From: Campylobacter concisus
GTDB taxonomy: Bacteria; Campylobacterota; Campylobacteria; Campylobacterales; Campylobacteraceae
Reading direction: 5' to 3'
DNA length: 37,103 bases
Assembly: GCF_015230015.1 (NCBI RefSeq)
Contig: NZ_JAAKZC010000020.1
Span: 1 to 37,103 of the forward strand
Made by a program: the position numbers and the translations under genes. How positions within the stretch are numbered: the stretch's first letter is position 1; each line of letters begins with the position of its first letter. The notes beneath the pieces were generated by a model. The model was not told the DNA's origin. It made no database searches and saw only the letters and a list, made by a program, of their open reading frames with translations. This document shows positions 18,581 through 26,045 of the stretch, piece after piece.

Positions 18581-20213
18581 TAAGAAAAATATCCTAATAT
18601 TTGCCGCTGTGGCTCTGATAATAGCGTTACTTTTTGCTGTGAGCAAAGAGCCACGAAACATCACCTACTCGCAATATATGCAACTAATGGATGGAAATTT
18701 CATCGATAAAGCGGTTATCGATGAAGATGAGGTCATACTCTATGCGCAAAATAACCGCTTTGCCATCATAAAAGAGGGCATAGACATAAAAGAGCTCATC
18801 AAAAAGGTCCCAGTGGAGCGAAGCGTGCAGTATATCACTCCTGGCATGGTTTGGGGAAGCATCATTTTTGTTTGCCTTGTGCTTTGGTACTCCTATATTT
18901 TTAGGGCTATTAAGAAAAAAGAGGAGAGCCTTTTAAGCAAAAAAGATGGCGCTTTTGAGATAGAAAGCGTGCTAAATCAAAATGCGATGCCAGTTATCTC
19001 AAACGTGAGATTTAGCGATGTGGCAGGCATTAGCGAGGTCAAAAGCGAGCTTAGTGAGATAGTTGATTTTCTTAAAAATCCGCAAAAATATAGAAATTTT
19101 GGTATCAAAATGCCAAAAGGCGTGCTAATGATAGGCCCTCCAGGTGTTGGTAAGACGCTTGTAGCAAAGGCAGTTGCAGGCGAAGCAAATGTGCCGTTTT
19201 TTTACCAAAATGGCGCAAGCTTTGTGCAAATTTATGTTGGCATGGGCGCAAAAAGAGTTAGAGAGCTCTTTAGCAGAGCCAAATCCTACGCACCTTCAAT
19301 CATCTTTATCGACGAGATAGACGCCGTTGGCAAGAGCAGGGGTGGCACTAGAAACGACGAGCGAGAAGCCACGCTTAATCAGCTGCTAACCGAGATGGAC
19401 GGCTTTGAGGACAACTCTGGCGTCATCGTCATAGCTGCTACAAACAGGATCGAGATGATCGACGAGGCACTGCTTAGATCAGGGCGCTTTGATAGGCGTA
19501 TATTTTTATCAATGCCTGATTATAACGACAGGGTGGCGATCCTAAACACATATCTAAGAGATAAAAACTGCGAAGTGCCAGCCGAGGATATCGCTAGGAT
19601 GAGCGTTGGCTTTTCTGGTGCGGCACTTAGCACGCTTGTAAATGAAGCAGCGATAAATGCCCTAAGAAACGGCGAAAGCGTGCTTAGAATGAGAGACTTT
19701 GAGGCTGTTTTAAACAAGGTCTTGCTCGGCAAGAAAAAGGTGCTAAGCTACAGCGAGAGCGAGAAGAAAATTCAAGCCATCTACCAAGGTGCAAAGGCGC
19801 TAAGTGCTTACTGGTTTGATGTGAAATTTGAAAAAATTTCGCTCATTGAAGACCGCTTTATGGCGACTGAGCAAGAGATCGAGTCAAAGTCGCAGATGCT
19901 CTCACGCATAAAGGTGCTCATCTCTGGCATGTGTAAGCTTGAGATAGATGAGAACGACATCTTTTCAAACTCAAGCAACGATCTAAATTTGGCAAAAGAG
20001 ATCGCTTCAAAGATGGTTTATGAGTATGGCATGGGAAATTCTTTCGTGCCAAATCCAAATGATGTGGAAGAAATTTTAAAACAAGCAAAAGATGAGATAA
20101 TGTCCTTTTTAAAGGGCACGAACGAGCAAATCGCAAGGATAAGCTCATATCTGCTTGCTTACGAGAGCGTAGATAAAGAGACGCTTGCTAAAATTTTAAA
20201 TGAAAACTACTAA
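18537..20213 (+). CDS. FtsH-like membrane AAA ATPase with degenerate (inactive) protease site
   Basis: A 558-residue protein with FtsH architecture: membrane helix (about residues 18-34), small periplasmic domain, second helix (about 104-124), and an AAA module with Walker A GPPGVGKT (200-207), pore loop [10 protein letters not shown], Walker [12 protein letters not shown] and arginine fingers in RSGRFDRR. In the peptidase domain the HEXXH zinc motif is replaced by YQGAK at 416-420, and the GGRxAEE segment is lost, while the SND with the third ligand (Asp 482) remains. It should hydrolyse ATP but not peptide bonds. GGAGG lies nine bases before the ATG, which overlaps mtaB by 44 bases. Its function is unknown. 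A separate, active FtsH is expected elsewhere in the genome. Confidence 0.87.
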   Translation: MKLSQMPIMQKFKFNKKNILIFAAVALIIALLFAVSKEPRNITYSQYMQLMDGNFIDKAVIDEDEVILYAQNNRFAIIKEGIDIKELIKKVPVERSVQYITPGMVWGSIIFVCLVLWYSYIFRAIKKKEESLLSKKDGAFEIESVLNQNAMPVISNVRFSDVAGISEVKSELSEIVDFLKNPQKYRNFGIKMPKGVLMIGPPGVGKTLVAKAVAGEANVPFFYQNGASFVQIYVGMGAKRVRELFSRAKSYAPSIIFIDEIDAVGKSRGGTRNDEREATLNQLLTEMDGFEDNSGVIVIAATNRIEMIDEALLRSGRFDRRIFLSMPDYNDRVAILNTYLRDKNCEVPAEDIARMSVGFSGAALSTLVNEAAINALRNGESVLRMRDFEAVLNKVLLGKKKVLSYSESEKKIQAIYQGAKALSAYWFDVKFEKISLIEDRFMATEQEIESKSQMLSRIKVLISGMCKLEIDENDIFSNSSNDLNLAKEIASKMVYEYGMGNSFVPNPNDVEEILKQAKDEIMSFLKGTNEQIARISSYLLAYESVDKETLAKILNENY

Positions 20214-20226
20214 TAAAGGAGAAAAA

Positions 20227-20766
20227 ATGAAAGCAAAAATAGGAATTCTAACTATGTCCGATCGCGCAAGTGAGGGCACATACGAGGACAAATCAGGCCC
20301 AGCGATCAAAGAGGTGCTTGACGGCTGGATAGTAAGCGAGAGAGAGTATTTTTACGAGGTGATCCCTGATGAGCTTGATCTCATAAAAGAGAGGCTCGTG
20401 CACATGATAGACGTGCTAGGATGTGACCTTGTGCTAACTACTGGAGGCACAGGACCAGCCGTAAGAGATGTCACTCCAGAGGCTACTGAGGCAGTTTGCG
20501 AGAAGATGATGCCAGGCTTTGGCGAACTAATGAGAGCTGCAAGCTTGCAATACGTCCCAACAGCGATCCTATCACGCCAAACAGCAGGCATCAGAGGCCA
20601 CGCGCTAATTATAAATTTACCAGGCCAGCCAAAGGCGATAAAAGAGTGCTTGGAGCCAGTATTTCCAGCGGTGCCATACTGCATCGATCTTATAGAGGGT
20701 GCATTTATCGAGACCGATGAAAACGTGATGAAGGTCTTTCGTCCAAAACAAAAGAAAATTTCTTAA
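20227..20766 (+). CDS. mog: Molybdopterin adenylyltransferase
   Basis: Adenylylates molybdopterin, the step before molybdate insertion by MoeA. The 179-residue protein contains TMSDRASEGTYEDKSGPAI at the N-terminus, the TTGGTGPAVRDVTPEAT motif (about residues 68-84) that binds the pterin, and LPGQPKAIKECL. AAAGGAG sits before the ATG at 20227; the frame is open from 20200, but the start there has no ribosome site and overlaps the preceding stop. It is the last gene of the aroB-mtaB operon and is closed by a strong terminator. MoeA is at 31734-32894. Confidence 0.94.
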   Translation: MKAKIGILTMSDRASEGTYEDKSGPAIKEVLDGWIVSEREYFYEVIPDELDLIKERLVHMIDVLGCDLVLTTGGTGPAVRDVTPEATEAVCEKMMPGFGELMRAASLQYVPTAILSRQTAGIRGHALIINLPGQPKAIKECLEPVFPAVPYCIDLIEGAFIETDENVMKVFRPKQKKIS

Positions 20767-20774
20767 TCTTTTAG

Positions 20775-20823
20775 ACCTAAATTTAAGCTAGCTGCCCTTG
20801 CGGGTGGCTAAATTTAGGTTTTT
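20775..20823 (+). terminator. Rho-independent terminator of mog
   Basis: An outer stem of ACCTAAATTTA with TAAATTTAGGT (ending at 20819) encloses a second helix, AGCTGCCC with GGGTGGCT, around a TTGC loop; four bases bulge on the 5' side. Five T residues follow. It begins 8 bases after the mog stop and is the strongest terminator in the window. Confidence 0.85.
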
Positions 20824-20888
20824 GCTTACTATTTAAATTTATATATTTAAATTTGGTTGCAATCAATAAAATTTAGTATAACACTGCA

Positions 20889-21014
20889 ATAACTGACGAT
20901 CGTCTAGCTGGCACACTAAGTGGCAACAGCTAAATTTATGCGAGTTTTTAGCAAAATAGACCGCCACACAAAAAGCAAATTTGGCAAATAATATCTATCT
21001 TAATTTGCTTTTTT
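20889..21014 (+). ncRNA. Candidate small RNA (promoter plus terminator, no ORF)
   Basis: A -10 like element, TATAAC at 20877-20882 after TTTAG, would start transcription near 20889. The transcript would include the palindrome GACGATCGTC (20894-20903), an imperfect hairpin closed by AGCTG and CAGCT (about 20905-20932), and a final hairpin AAAAAGCAAATT (20970-20981) with AATTTGCTTTTT (21002-21013) plus a T-run. The size would be about 125 nt. It does not resemble the 4.5S, 6S or tmRNA sequences I know. This is inference from structure alone; transcription has not been shown. Confidence 0.35.
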
Positions 21015-21228
21015 GCGCTTTAGTAATGTGAAATTTAACAAAAAAGCGGCGTTTTTGTTTGATTTAAGTAGGCAAAAGTGCAAATTTCTTAAATTTGATA
21101 AAACATTAAATTTATACAAAAAACAGATGATGAAATAAGCTAGAGCCACAAAACAATGTTTATAAATTTAATAAAGATAAATTTAAAAGATAAACACGGC
21201 TAGTCAAATTTAACTCAAATTTGCCAAG

Positions 21229-21262
21229 TTTACATAAAATAATATGTAAAATTTTATGTAAA
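21229..21262 (-). terminator. AT-rich hairpin after the thi cluster
   Basis: TTTACATAAAAT (21229-21240) pairs with ATTTTATGTAAA (21251-21262), a perfect 12 bp stem with a 10-base loop, six bases beyond the end of the last thi gene. The stem is almost all A-T and no T-run follows on the minus strand, so it may mark a transcript end rather than act as a classic terminator. Confidence 0.4.
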
Positions 21263-21267
21263 TAAAG

Positions 21268-21888
21268 CTAAATTTGCTCGTTTTTGCTATCTATTATCTT
21301 TTTTATAAGCTCCATATCGCCGTTCATTGCTAAGCCCATAAAGCAAATACCACTTGCACCAGCTTTTATAGCTTCTTTGTAGTTTTGGTTGTCTAGTCCG
21401 CCAAGTGCGTAAATTTCTTTATCAAAGCTTTTTAGCTCGCTTATGAAATTTAGCCCTTTTGGCTCTAAGCCCGCCTTGCATGAGGTGGTAAATATATGAG
21501 AAGCAACGAGCACGTCGGCGATTGTGGCTGAAATTTTAGCCTGCTCTAGGTCGTGAGCTGGGGCGTAAATTTTAGCTGTTTTTCTAAATTCATCTAAAAA
21601 AACGGAGTGATTTTTAAAAAAATCAAGCTGCGCCGAAGTGAGCCAAAAGTCGCTCTTTAGCTTGCAAGCTACGTCAAAAAATTGATTAATGATAAATTTC
21701 TTGCGGTAGTTTTCACAAATTTGAGCCACAACCCTAGCAAGGTCGTAAAATTTAGCCTCGTCTAACCCCTTCGCACGAAGCAAAATTTCATCCACGCCAG
21801 CCTTGCAAAGTAGCTGTATCCTCTTTAAAAAGTCATCGCCCTCATAGCTTTCAAAGTCGGCCACGCAGAGAATTTTAAACGTAGACAT
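21268..21888 (-). CDS. tenI: TenI-like protein of the thiamine phosphate synthase family (probable thiazole tautomerase)
   Basis: ThiE/TenI-fold protein, 206 residues. The segment around 130-147, SHIFTTSCKAGLEPKG, resembles TenI (H-[VI]-F-x-T-x-C-K-x-G) and not ThiE, where the region reads like GPIYPTxTK. The GVHLGQ motif of ThiE is absent (DFWLTSAQ instead), while a His in APAHDLEQA (112) aligns with the catalytic His of TenI. TenI tautomerises the ThiG product to the aromatic thiazole. Its place as last gene of thiS-F-G-H supports this. Automated annotation may label it thiE. It overlaps thiH by 14 bases; ATG start. Confidence 0.72.
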   Translation of the reverse strand: MSTFKILCVADFESYEGDDFLKRIQLLCKAGVDEILLRAKGLDEAKFYDLARVVAQICENYRKKFIINQFFDVACKLKSDFWLTSAQLDFFKNHSVFLDEFRKTAKIYAPAHDLEQAKISATIADVLVASHIFTTSCKAGLEPKGLNFISELKSFDKEIYALGGLDNQNYKEAIKAGASGICFMGLAMNGDMELIKKIIDSKNEQI

Positions 21889-23029
21889 ACTCGCTCATCA
21901 AGGGCTCTAGGCCGTTTGCTTTTATCATAGCCTTGATCTCATCCACGCTTCTATCGTCGCTTATCTCAAACTGCTCGTCGCCCTTTTTCTCTTCGCCGTG
22001 AGCGCCGATGCTAACTTTCACGCCAGCACTTATCTTGTTTGCGGCGATCTTTACGGCGTTATCTCGAAATTTCGCCTTTTCTCTAGTTGAGATCGTTATA
22101 CTTGCCGTTGGCATGAAAATTCTATAAGCGCAGATCACTTGCAAAAGCTCGTGCTCGCCCACATCACGAGGATTGATGCGGTCGTTATTTATGATAGGGC
22201 GAAGCCTTGGGCATGAAAATGCGATCTCGGCGTGCGGATATTTTTTTTGAACCAAGCTTGCGTGCAGTGCAGTCGCAAATGCGTCAAGTCTAAAGTCATC
22301 TATACCAAGAAGTGCCGCAAAGCCAACACCTCTCATGCCCCCAAGAAGCGCTCGCTCCTGCGCATTTAGGCGGTATGGGAAGATCCTTTTATTGCCGCCA
22401 AGGTGGATTTTCTCGTATTTTGCGGGATTATAGGTCTCTTGAAAGACGGTCACGTAGTCCACGCCGCTTTTGTGGAGCAGGGCGTAGCCGTCTGAGTTTA
22501 ATGGGTAAATTTCAACGCCAACGACTTTAAAAAATTTCTTTGCCAAAGCGCAGGCGTTTGCGATATAAGCCACACTTGAGTTGGTCTCGCTCTCGCCAGT
22601 TAGGATCAAAATTTCTTCTAAGCCGCTCTTTGAAATCTCTCTTAGCTCCCTTGTGATCTCCTCGTCGCTTAGCTTTGCCCTTTTTATCTTGTTGTTGGCG
22701 TTAAATCCGCAATAAACGCAGAGATTATCGCAGTAGTTTGCTATGTAAAGTGGGGTAAAAAGCGTGATATTTGAGCCAAAATTTGCCCTTGTCTTTGCTT
22801 GGGCTAGCTGGGCGATCTGCTCTAAAAATGGCGCTGCAACAGGTGAGAGTAGGGCTTTTAAATTTTCTAGCGAGCAGTGCTTTGCATTAAGAGCTGCTTT
22901 TACGTCTGCTTCGGTGTAAATTTCAGGCTTATAGCTCGCGCGCTCTTTTAAAATTTCATCCATTATCTCGCTGCCAACATCCTGCATGTGAGGTAGCAGC
23001 TGCATGTGGTCGGTTCTAGCAAATTTCAT
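21875..23029 (-). CDS. thiH: 2-iminoacetate synthase (tyrosine lyase)
   Basis: Radical-SAM enzyme cleaving tyrosine to dehydroglycine and p-cresol, giving the glycine-derived part of the thiazole in anaerobic-type thiamine synthesis. The CX3CX2C motif is ANYCDNLCVYCGF with Cys 100, 104 and 107. ILTGESE and the C-terminal REKAKFRDN region follow the family. Length 384. The start overlaps the thiG stop. Its presence implies that no ThiO glycine oxidase is needed. Confidence 0.95.
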   Translation of the reverse strand: MKFARTDHMQLLPHMQDVGSEIMDEILKERASYKPEIYTEADVKAALNAKHCSLENLKALLSPVAAPFLEQIAQLAQAKTRANFGSNITLFTPLYIANYCDNLCVYCGFNANNKIKRAKLSDEEITRELREISKSGLEEILILTGESETNSSVAYIANACALAKKFFKVVGVEIYPLNSDGYALLHKSGVDYVTVFQETYNPAKYEKIHLGGNKRIFPYRLNAQERALLGGMRGVGFAALLGIDDFRLDAFATALHASLVQKKYPHAEIAFSCPRLRPIINNDRINPRDVGEHELLQVICAYRIFMPTASITISTREKAKFRDNAVKIAANKISAGVKVSIGAHGEEKKGDEQFEISDDRSVDEIKAMIKANGLEPLMSEYVYV

Positions 23030-23793
23030 CAGTCTAAAAATCCAGTGAGCGGAGATGAGGCGTTTGCGCTTTTGCTTTTTTCGCCAAGACCTGCTAGATA
23101 GGCGTTGCGACCGGCGATGATAGCCTCTTTGAAGGCTCTTGCCATGAGTGGGATATTTTTAGATGAGGCGATGGCTGTGTTTGCCATGATGGCAGCCGCT
23201 CCCATCTCCATCGCTTCGCACGCTTGTGAAGGCCTACCGATGCCTGCATCAACTATGATCTGCGTATCAAGCTCGTTTATCAAGATCTCAATGATATCTT
23301 TAAAAACTAGCCCCTGATTTGAGCCGATTGGCGCAGCTAGAGGCATTATGCAGCTAGCTCCCGCACTTAGCATCGCTCTTGCGGCGTTTAGATCAGGAAA
23401 CATATATGGCATCGGCACAAAGCCGTCATTTGCCAGCGCTTCGCAAGCTTTTATGGTTTCAGAGTTGTCTGGAAATAGAAATTTAGAGTCGGTGATGATC
23501 TCGATCTTTACAAGCTCGCCGCACCCAAGCTCACGTGCGAGCTGGGCGATACGAACGGCCTCTTTAGCATTTCTAGCGCCACTTGTGTTTGGCAAAAGCG
23601 TCACGCCTTTTGGGATAAAGTCAAGTATATTTCGCTCTTTGCTCTCGTTTATGCGCCTAAGAGCAAGAGTTAAAATTTCTGCCCCAGCCTCATTTACGGC
23701 TGAGTCGATGAGCTCGTGCGAGTACTTGCCAGAGCCAAGGATAAATCGGCTTTGAAACTCCTTGCCGCCAAGGATCAAACTATCATTTTGCAC
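23029..23793 (-). CDS. thiG: Thiazole synthase
   Basis: Builds the thiazole phosphate ring from deoxyxylulose phosphate, dehydroglycine and ThiS thiocarboxylate. The Schiff-base lysine is Lys 96 in [10 protein letters not shown], the same number as in B. subtilis Thi[11 protein letters not shown] at the N-terminus, [14 protein letters not shown], and [19 protein letters not shown] are all signature segments. The 254-residue protein starts at GTG (23791-23793) with GGAGG upstream, two bases after the thiF stop. Confidence 0.97.
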   Translation of the reverse strand: MQNDSLILGGKEFQSRFILGSGKYSHELIDSAVNEAGAEILTLALRRINESKERNILDFIPKGVTLLPNTSGARNAKEAVRIAQLARELGCGELVKIEIITDSKFLFPDNSETIKACEALANDGFVPMPYMFPDLNAARAMLSAGASCIMPLAAPIGSNQGLVFKDIIEILINELDTQIIVDAGIGRPSQACEAMEMGAAAIMANTAIASSKNIPLMARAFKEAIIAGRNAYLAGLGEKSKSANASSPLTGFLD

Positions 23794-24645
23794 TTACGCC
23801 TCCAAGCCCATAAGCAGTCTAATGGCTAAATTTGCCTCGTGGTTTGCACAGATCGCAACGCGCGGCGCCATGAGCCCTTGACCGATCTTTGCCTCGTTTG
23901 TGAGGTCGCCACAAAGATAGACATTTTTGGCAAATTTTATAGTTTTTATGAGATTTGAGCTAAAGTGCCCAGCCATGCCAGAAGCGCCGATGATCTTTTT
24001 CTCTTTTAAGCTAGCTCCTGCTTCGTTTAGTATCATCGCCTTGCCAGCTACGTTGTCAAAGGCTTCGCATAAAATTTCGCACTCACCAAAGACGCTAGCC
24101 ACGTTTTTTTCATCCAAAAATATATCGTGAGCCTCGACCTCGACAAAGGGATTGACATCATTTATCAGCTCTTTAAGCGCCTGCGTCTTTTTCATGCCGA
24201 TGTGACGGACGAAATACTGCTGGCGGTTTAGATTGCTTGGCTCAACGACGTCAAAGTCGGCAAGCACTAGCTTTTTTACGCCAACTCTTGCAAGACTTAG
24301 CGCGATATTTGAGCCAAGGCCGCCAAGTCCAGCCACGCCGATCACCGCCTTGCTTAGGGCTAAATTTAGCTCAGGGCTATTTCGTGAAGCGATCATCGAG
24401 CGTAAAACTTCACGCTCAGGCATCACGCCACGCCTTATAAATACGACATTTGAGCCATCTTTTAGCTCGCTATCTTCTTTTATAGCAAAGCCATCAATGA
24501 TAAAAATATCTGGCTCAGTTGCGTTAAATTTCTCTAAAAATTTATAAATTTGGCTATTTTTATCGCCAAGAGCAAGCTCTTTTAGCTCGCTAAGGCTCTT
24601 TGCTGGCACTTTAAATTTTGTGCCATTTAGTATTATCTCTATCAT
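23794..24645 (-). CDS. thiF: ThiS adenylyltransferase ThiF with N-terminal ThiS-like domain
   Basis: Activates the C-terminus of ThiS by adenylation so that sulfur can be attached. Residues about 1-72 form a small ubiquitin-like domain (IEIILNGTKFKVPAKSL), related to ThiS but without a terminal GG. The E1-like domain follows, with GLGGLGSNIA (105-114), the Asp of VLADFD and the Arg of NLNRQQY (141). The two CxxC zinc pairs of E. coli ThiF/MoeB are missing. The ATG at 24645 has GAGGAG in front. The frame runs back to a TTG at 24666 inside thiS, but this lacks a ribosome site. Confidence 0.9.
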   Translation of the reverse strand: MIEIILNGTKFKVPAKSLSELKELALGDKNSQIYKFLEKFNATEPDIFIIDGFAIKEDSELKDGSNVVFIRRGVMPEREVLRSMIASRNSPELNLALSKAVIGVAGLGGLGSNIALSLARVGVKKLVLADFDVVEPSNLNRQQYFVRHIGMKKTQALKELINDVNPFVEVEAHDIFLDEKNVASVFGECEILCEAFDNVAGKAMILNEAGASLKEKKIIGASGMAGHFSSNLIKTIKFAKNVYLCGDLTNEAKIGQGLMAPRVAICANHEANLAIRLLMGLEA

Positions 24646-24652
24646 TTTCTCC

Positions 24653-24856
24653 TCATCCACCGCCAACTAAAGTGACGATCTCATAGGCTTTGGCCTCGCT
24701 CATAAAGTGCTCATGCCAAAGCTTTTTGGGCAAAATTTCTCCGTCTCGCTCAAGGGCTATAAATTTAAGCTCATAGCCATTTTGAGCTAAAAAATCATAA
24801 ACACTCATATCGTTTTCAAGCTCGAAATTTTTGCCGTTTAGTAAAAAGCTTATCAT
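24653..24856 (-). CDS. thiS: Sulfur carrier protein ThiS
   Basis: A 67-residue beta-grasp carrier whose C-terminal glycine carries sulfur as thiocarboxylate to ThiG. It begins with the usual short strand ISFLLNGKNFEL, has ALERDGEILPK in the middle, and ends in VTLVGGG, so the required Gly-Gly is present, with one glycine more than usual. The ATG overlaps the aminotransferase stop by one base, and thiF starts seven bases after it. No TPP riboswitch is visible before it because the upstream gene abuts. Confidence 0.94.
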   Translation of the reverse strand: MISFLLNGKNFELENDMSVYDFLAQNGYELKFIALERDGEILPKKLWHEHFMSEAKAYEIVTLVGGG

Positions 24857-26034
24857 TAAATTTTGTAGCTTTTTACAAAATTTGCGATCCTCTCGATCGC
24901 TCTTTTTATGCTCTCGATGTCGGTTGCAAAGGAAATTCTAAAATATCCCTCCATACCAAAGCCCACACCTGGCACCGTCGCCACGTTCGCCTCTTCAAGC
25001 ATCTTTTTGCAAAATCTAAGTGAGTCGCTATCTACATCTTTGCATTTTACAAATAGATAAAACGCACCATCAGGCTTAACTACGCTTAGCCCTGAGATAG
25101 CATTTATCATCTCAACTGCCACGTCGCGTCTTTTTTCGTACTCTTTTCTCATATTTTCGATGTCTTCGTCAGTTTCGCCAAGAAGTGATGGGATAGCGCC
25201 TATTTGCACGATCGAGCTAATATTACTTGTGCTTTGGCTTTGAAGCTTTTTGATGCCTGCTATTAGCCAGTCCATCGAGCTTGCTATGTAGCCAAATCTC
25301 CAGCCAGGCATCGCTCCACACTTGCTTAGGCCATTTATCGTGACCGTTCTTTTGAAAAGATCCTCGCTCACTGAGGCCACTGCGTGAAATTCTTTGCCGT
25401 AGATCACTTTTTCATAAATTTCATCGCTTGTGACGATGATGTCAGTGCCCTTTAAAACCTCGCCAAATGCCGCGATCTCATCTTTTGTATATACAGCTCC
25501 AGTTGGGTTTGTCGGGTGATTTAGTGAAAATACCTTTGTCTTTGGCGTGATCGCTTTTTTTAGCTGCTCGGCTGTGATCTTAAAATTTGTGCTCTCGTTT
25601 GCCTCGATAAAGACAGGCACGCCACCACAAAATTTAACGATCTCAGGGTAGCTCACCCAGTATGGAGATGGGATGATGACTTCATCACCTGGGTTGATAA
25701 GCGCTTGAAATACGTTAAAAAATGAGTGTTTTGCGCCGATGTTGGTGACGATTTGGCTTGCTTTATAGTCAAGTCCGTTATCTCTTTTTAGCTTTGCTCT
25801 AATGGCCTCTATCACCTCAGGCAGGCCCGGTACTGGCGTGTATTTGCCACTTTTGCTGTCGTTATCAAGTGCGTTTTTTACAGTTTCTCTTATCTTTTTT
25901 GGAGTCATAAAGTCAGGCTCACCAGCTGAAAGCGAGATCACGTCGATGCCAGCAGCCTTCATCTCTTTGGCTTTTGTGCTGATTGCGATTGTGATTGACT
26001 CGCTTAATGTTTGCATTCTGTTTGCTAGTTGCAT
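24856..26034 (-). CDS. Pyridoxal-phosphate aspartate aminotransferase (class I/II)
   Basis: Transaminates aspartate (and possibly related amino acids) with 2-oxoglutarate. The PLP-binding Lys is 238 in NGLSKCGAMPGWRFGY. NHPTNPTGA (about 172-180), the Asp of VTSDEIYE (204) and the C-terminal Arg in YFRISFA complete the class I pattern. The 392 residues match the Ib-type AspB family (symbol aspB or aspC in related genomes). AAGGA precedes the ATG. It lies between speA and thiS in one long minus-strand gene run. Confidence 0.92.
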   Translation of the reverse strand: MQLANRMQTLSESITIAISTKAKEMKAAGIDVISLSAGEPDFMTPKKIRETVKNALDNDSKSGKYTPVPGLPEVIEAIRAKLKRDNGLDYKASQIVTNIGAKHSFFNVFQALINPGDEVIIPSPYWVSYPEIVKFCGGVPVFIEANESTNFKITAEQLKKAITPKTKVFSLNHPTNPTGAVYTKDEIAAFGEVLKGTDIIVTSDEIYEKVIYGKEFHAVASVSEDLFKRTVTINGLSKCGAMPGWRFGYIASSMDWLIAGIKKLQSQSTSNISSIVQIGAIPSLLGETDEDIENMRKEYEKRRDVAVEMINAISGLSVVKPDGAFYLFVKCKDVDSDSLRFCKKMLEEANVATVPGVGFGMEGYFRISFATDIESIKRAIERIANFVKSYKI

Positions 26035-26045
26035 TTTCGTCCTTT

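Larger units (their letters stand above)
20824..21267. other. Gene-poor intergenic region, about 440 bases
   Basis: No open frame of believable length or coding character is visible on either strand. It holds a possible promoter at 20877-20882, a terminator-like hairpin at 20970-21014 (together a small-RNA candidate), and a hairpin at 21229-21262 after the thi cluster. It is very rich in AAATTT: with the bordering mog terminator and tenI end, I count about 17 copies in 20761-21280. Confidence 0.7.

Noticed and set aside
23348-23755. 135-codon open frame on the plus strand opposite thiG
   Set aside because: It lies wholly antisense to a gene with clear catalytic motifs, shows no ribosome site or domain, and is a frame shadow. 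The same applies to the other antisense frames over hisS, speA, mlaE-type, murA and tmk genes.
25641-25646. CTGAGA on the minus strand upstream of the thi genes, as in TPP riboswitches
   Set aside because: It lies inside the aminotransferase coding region, with no matching second TPP motif and no leader before thiS.
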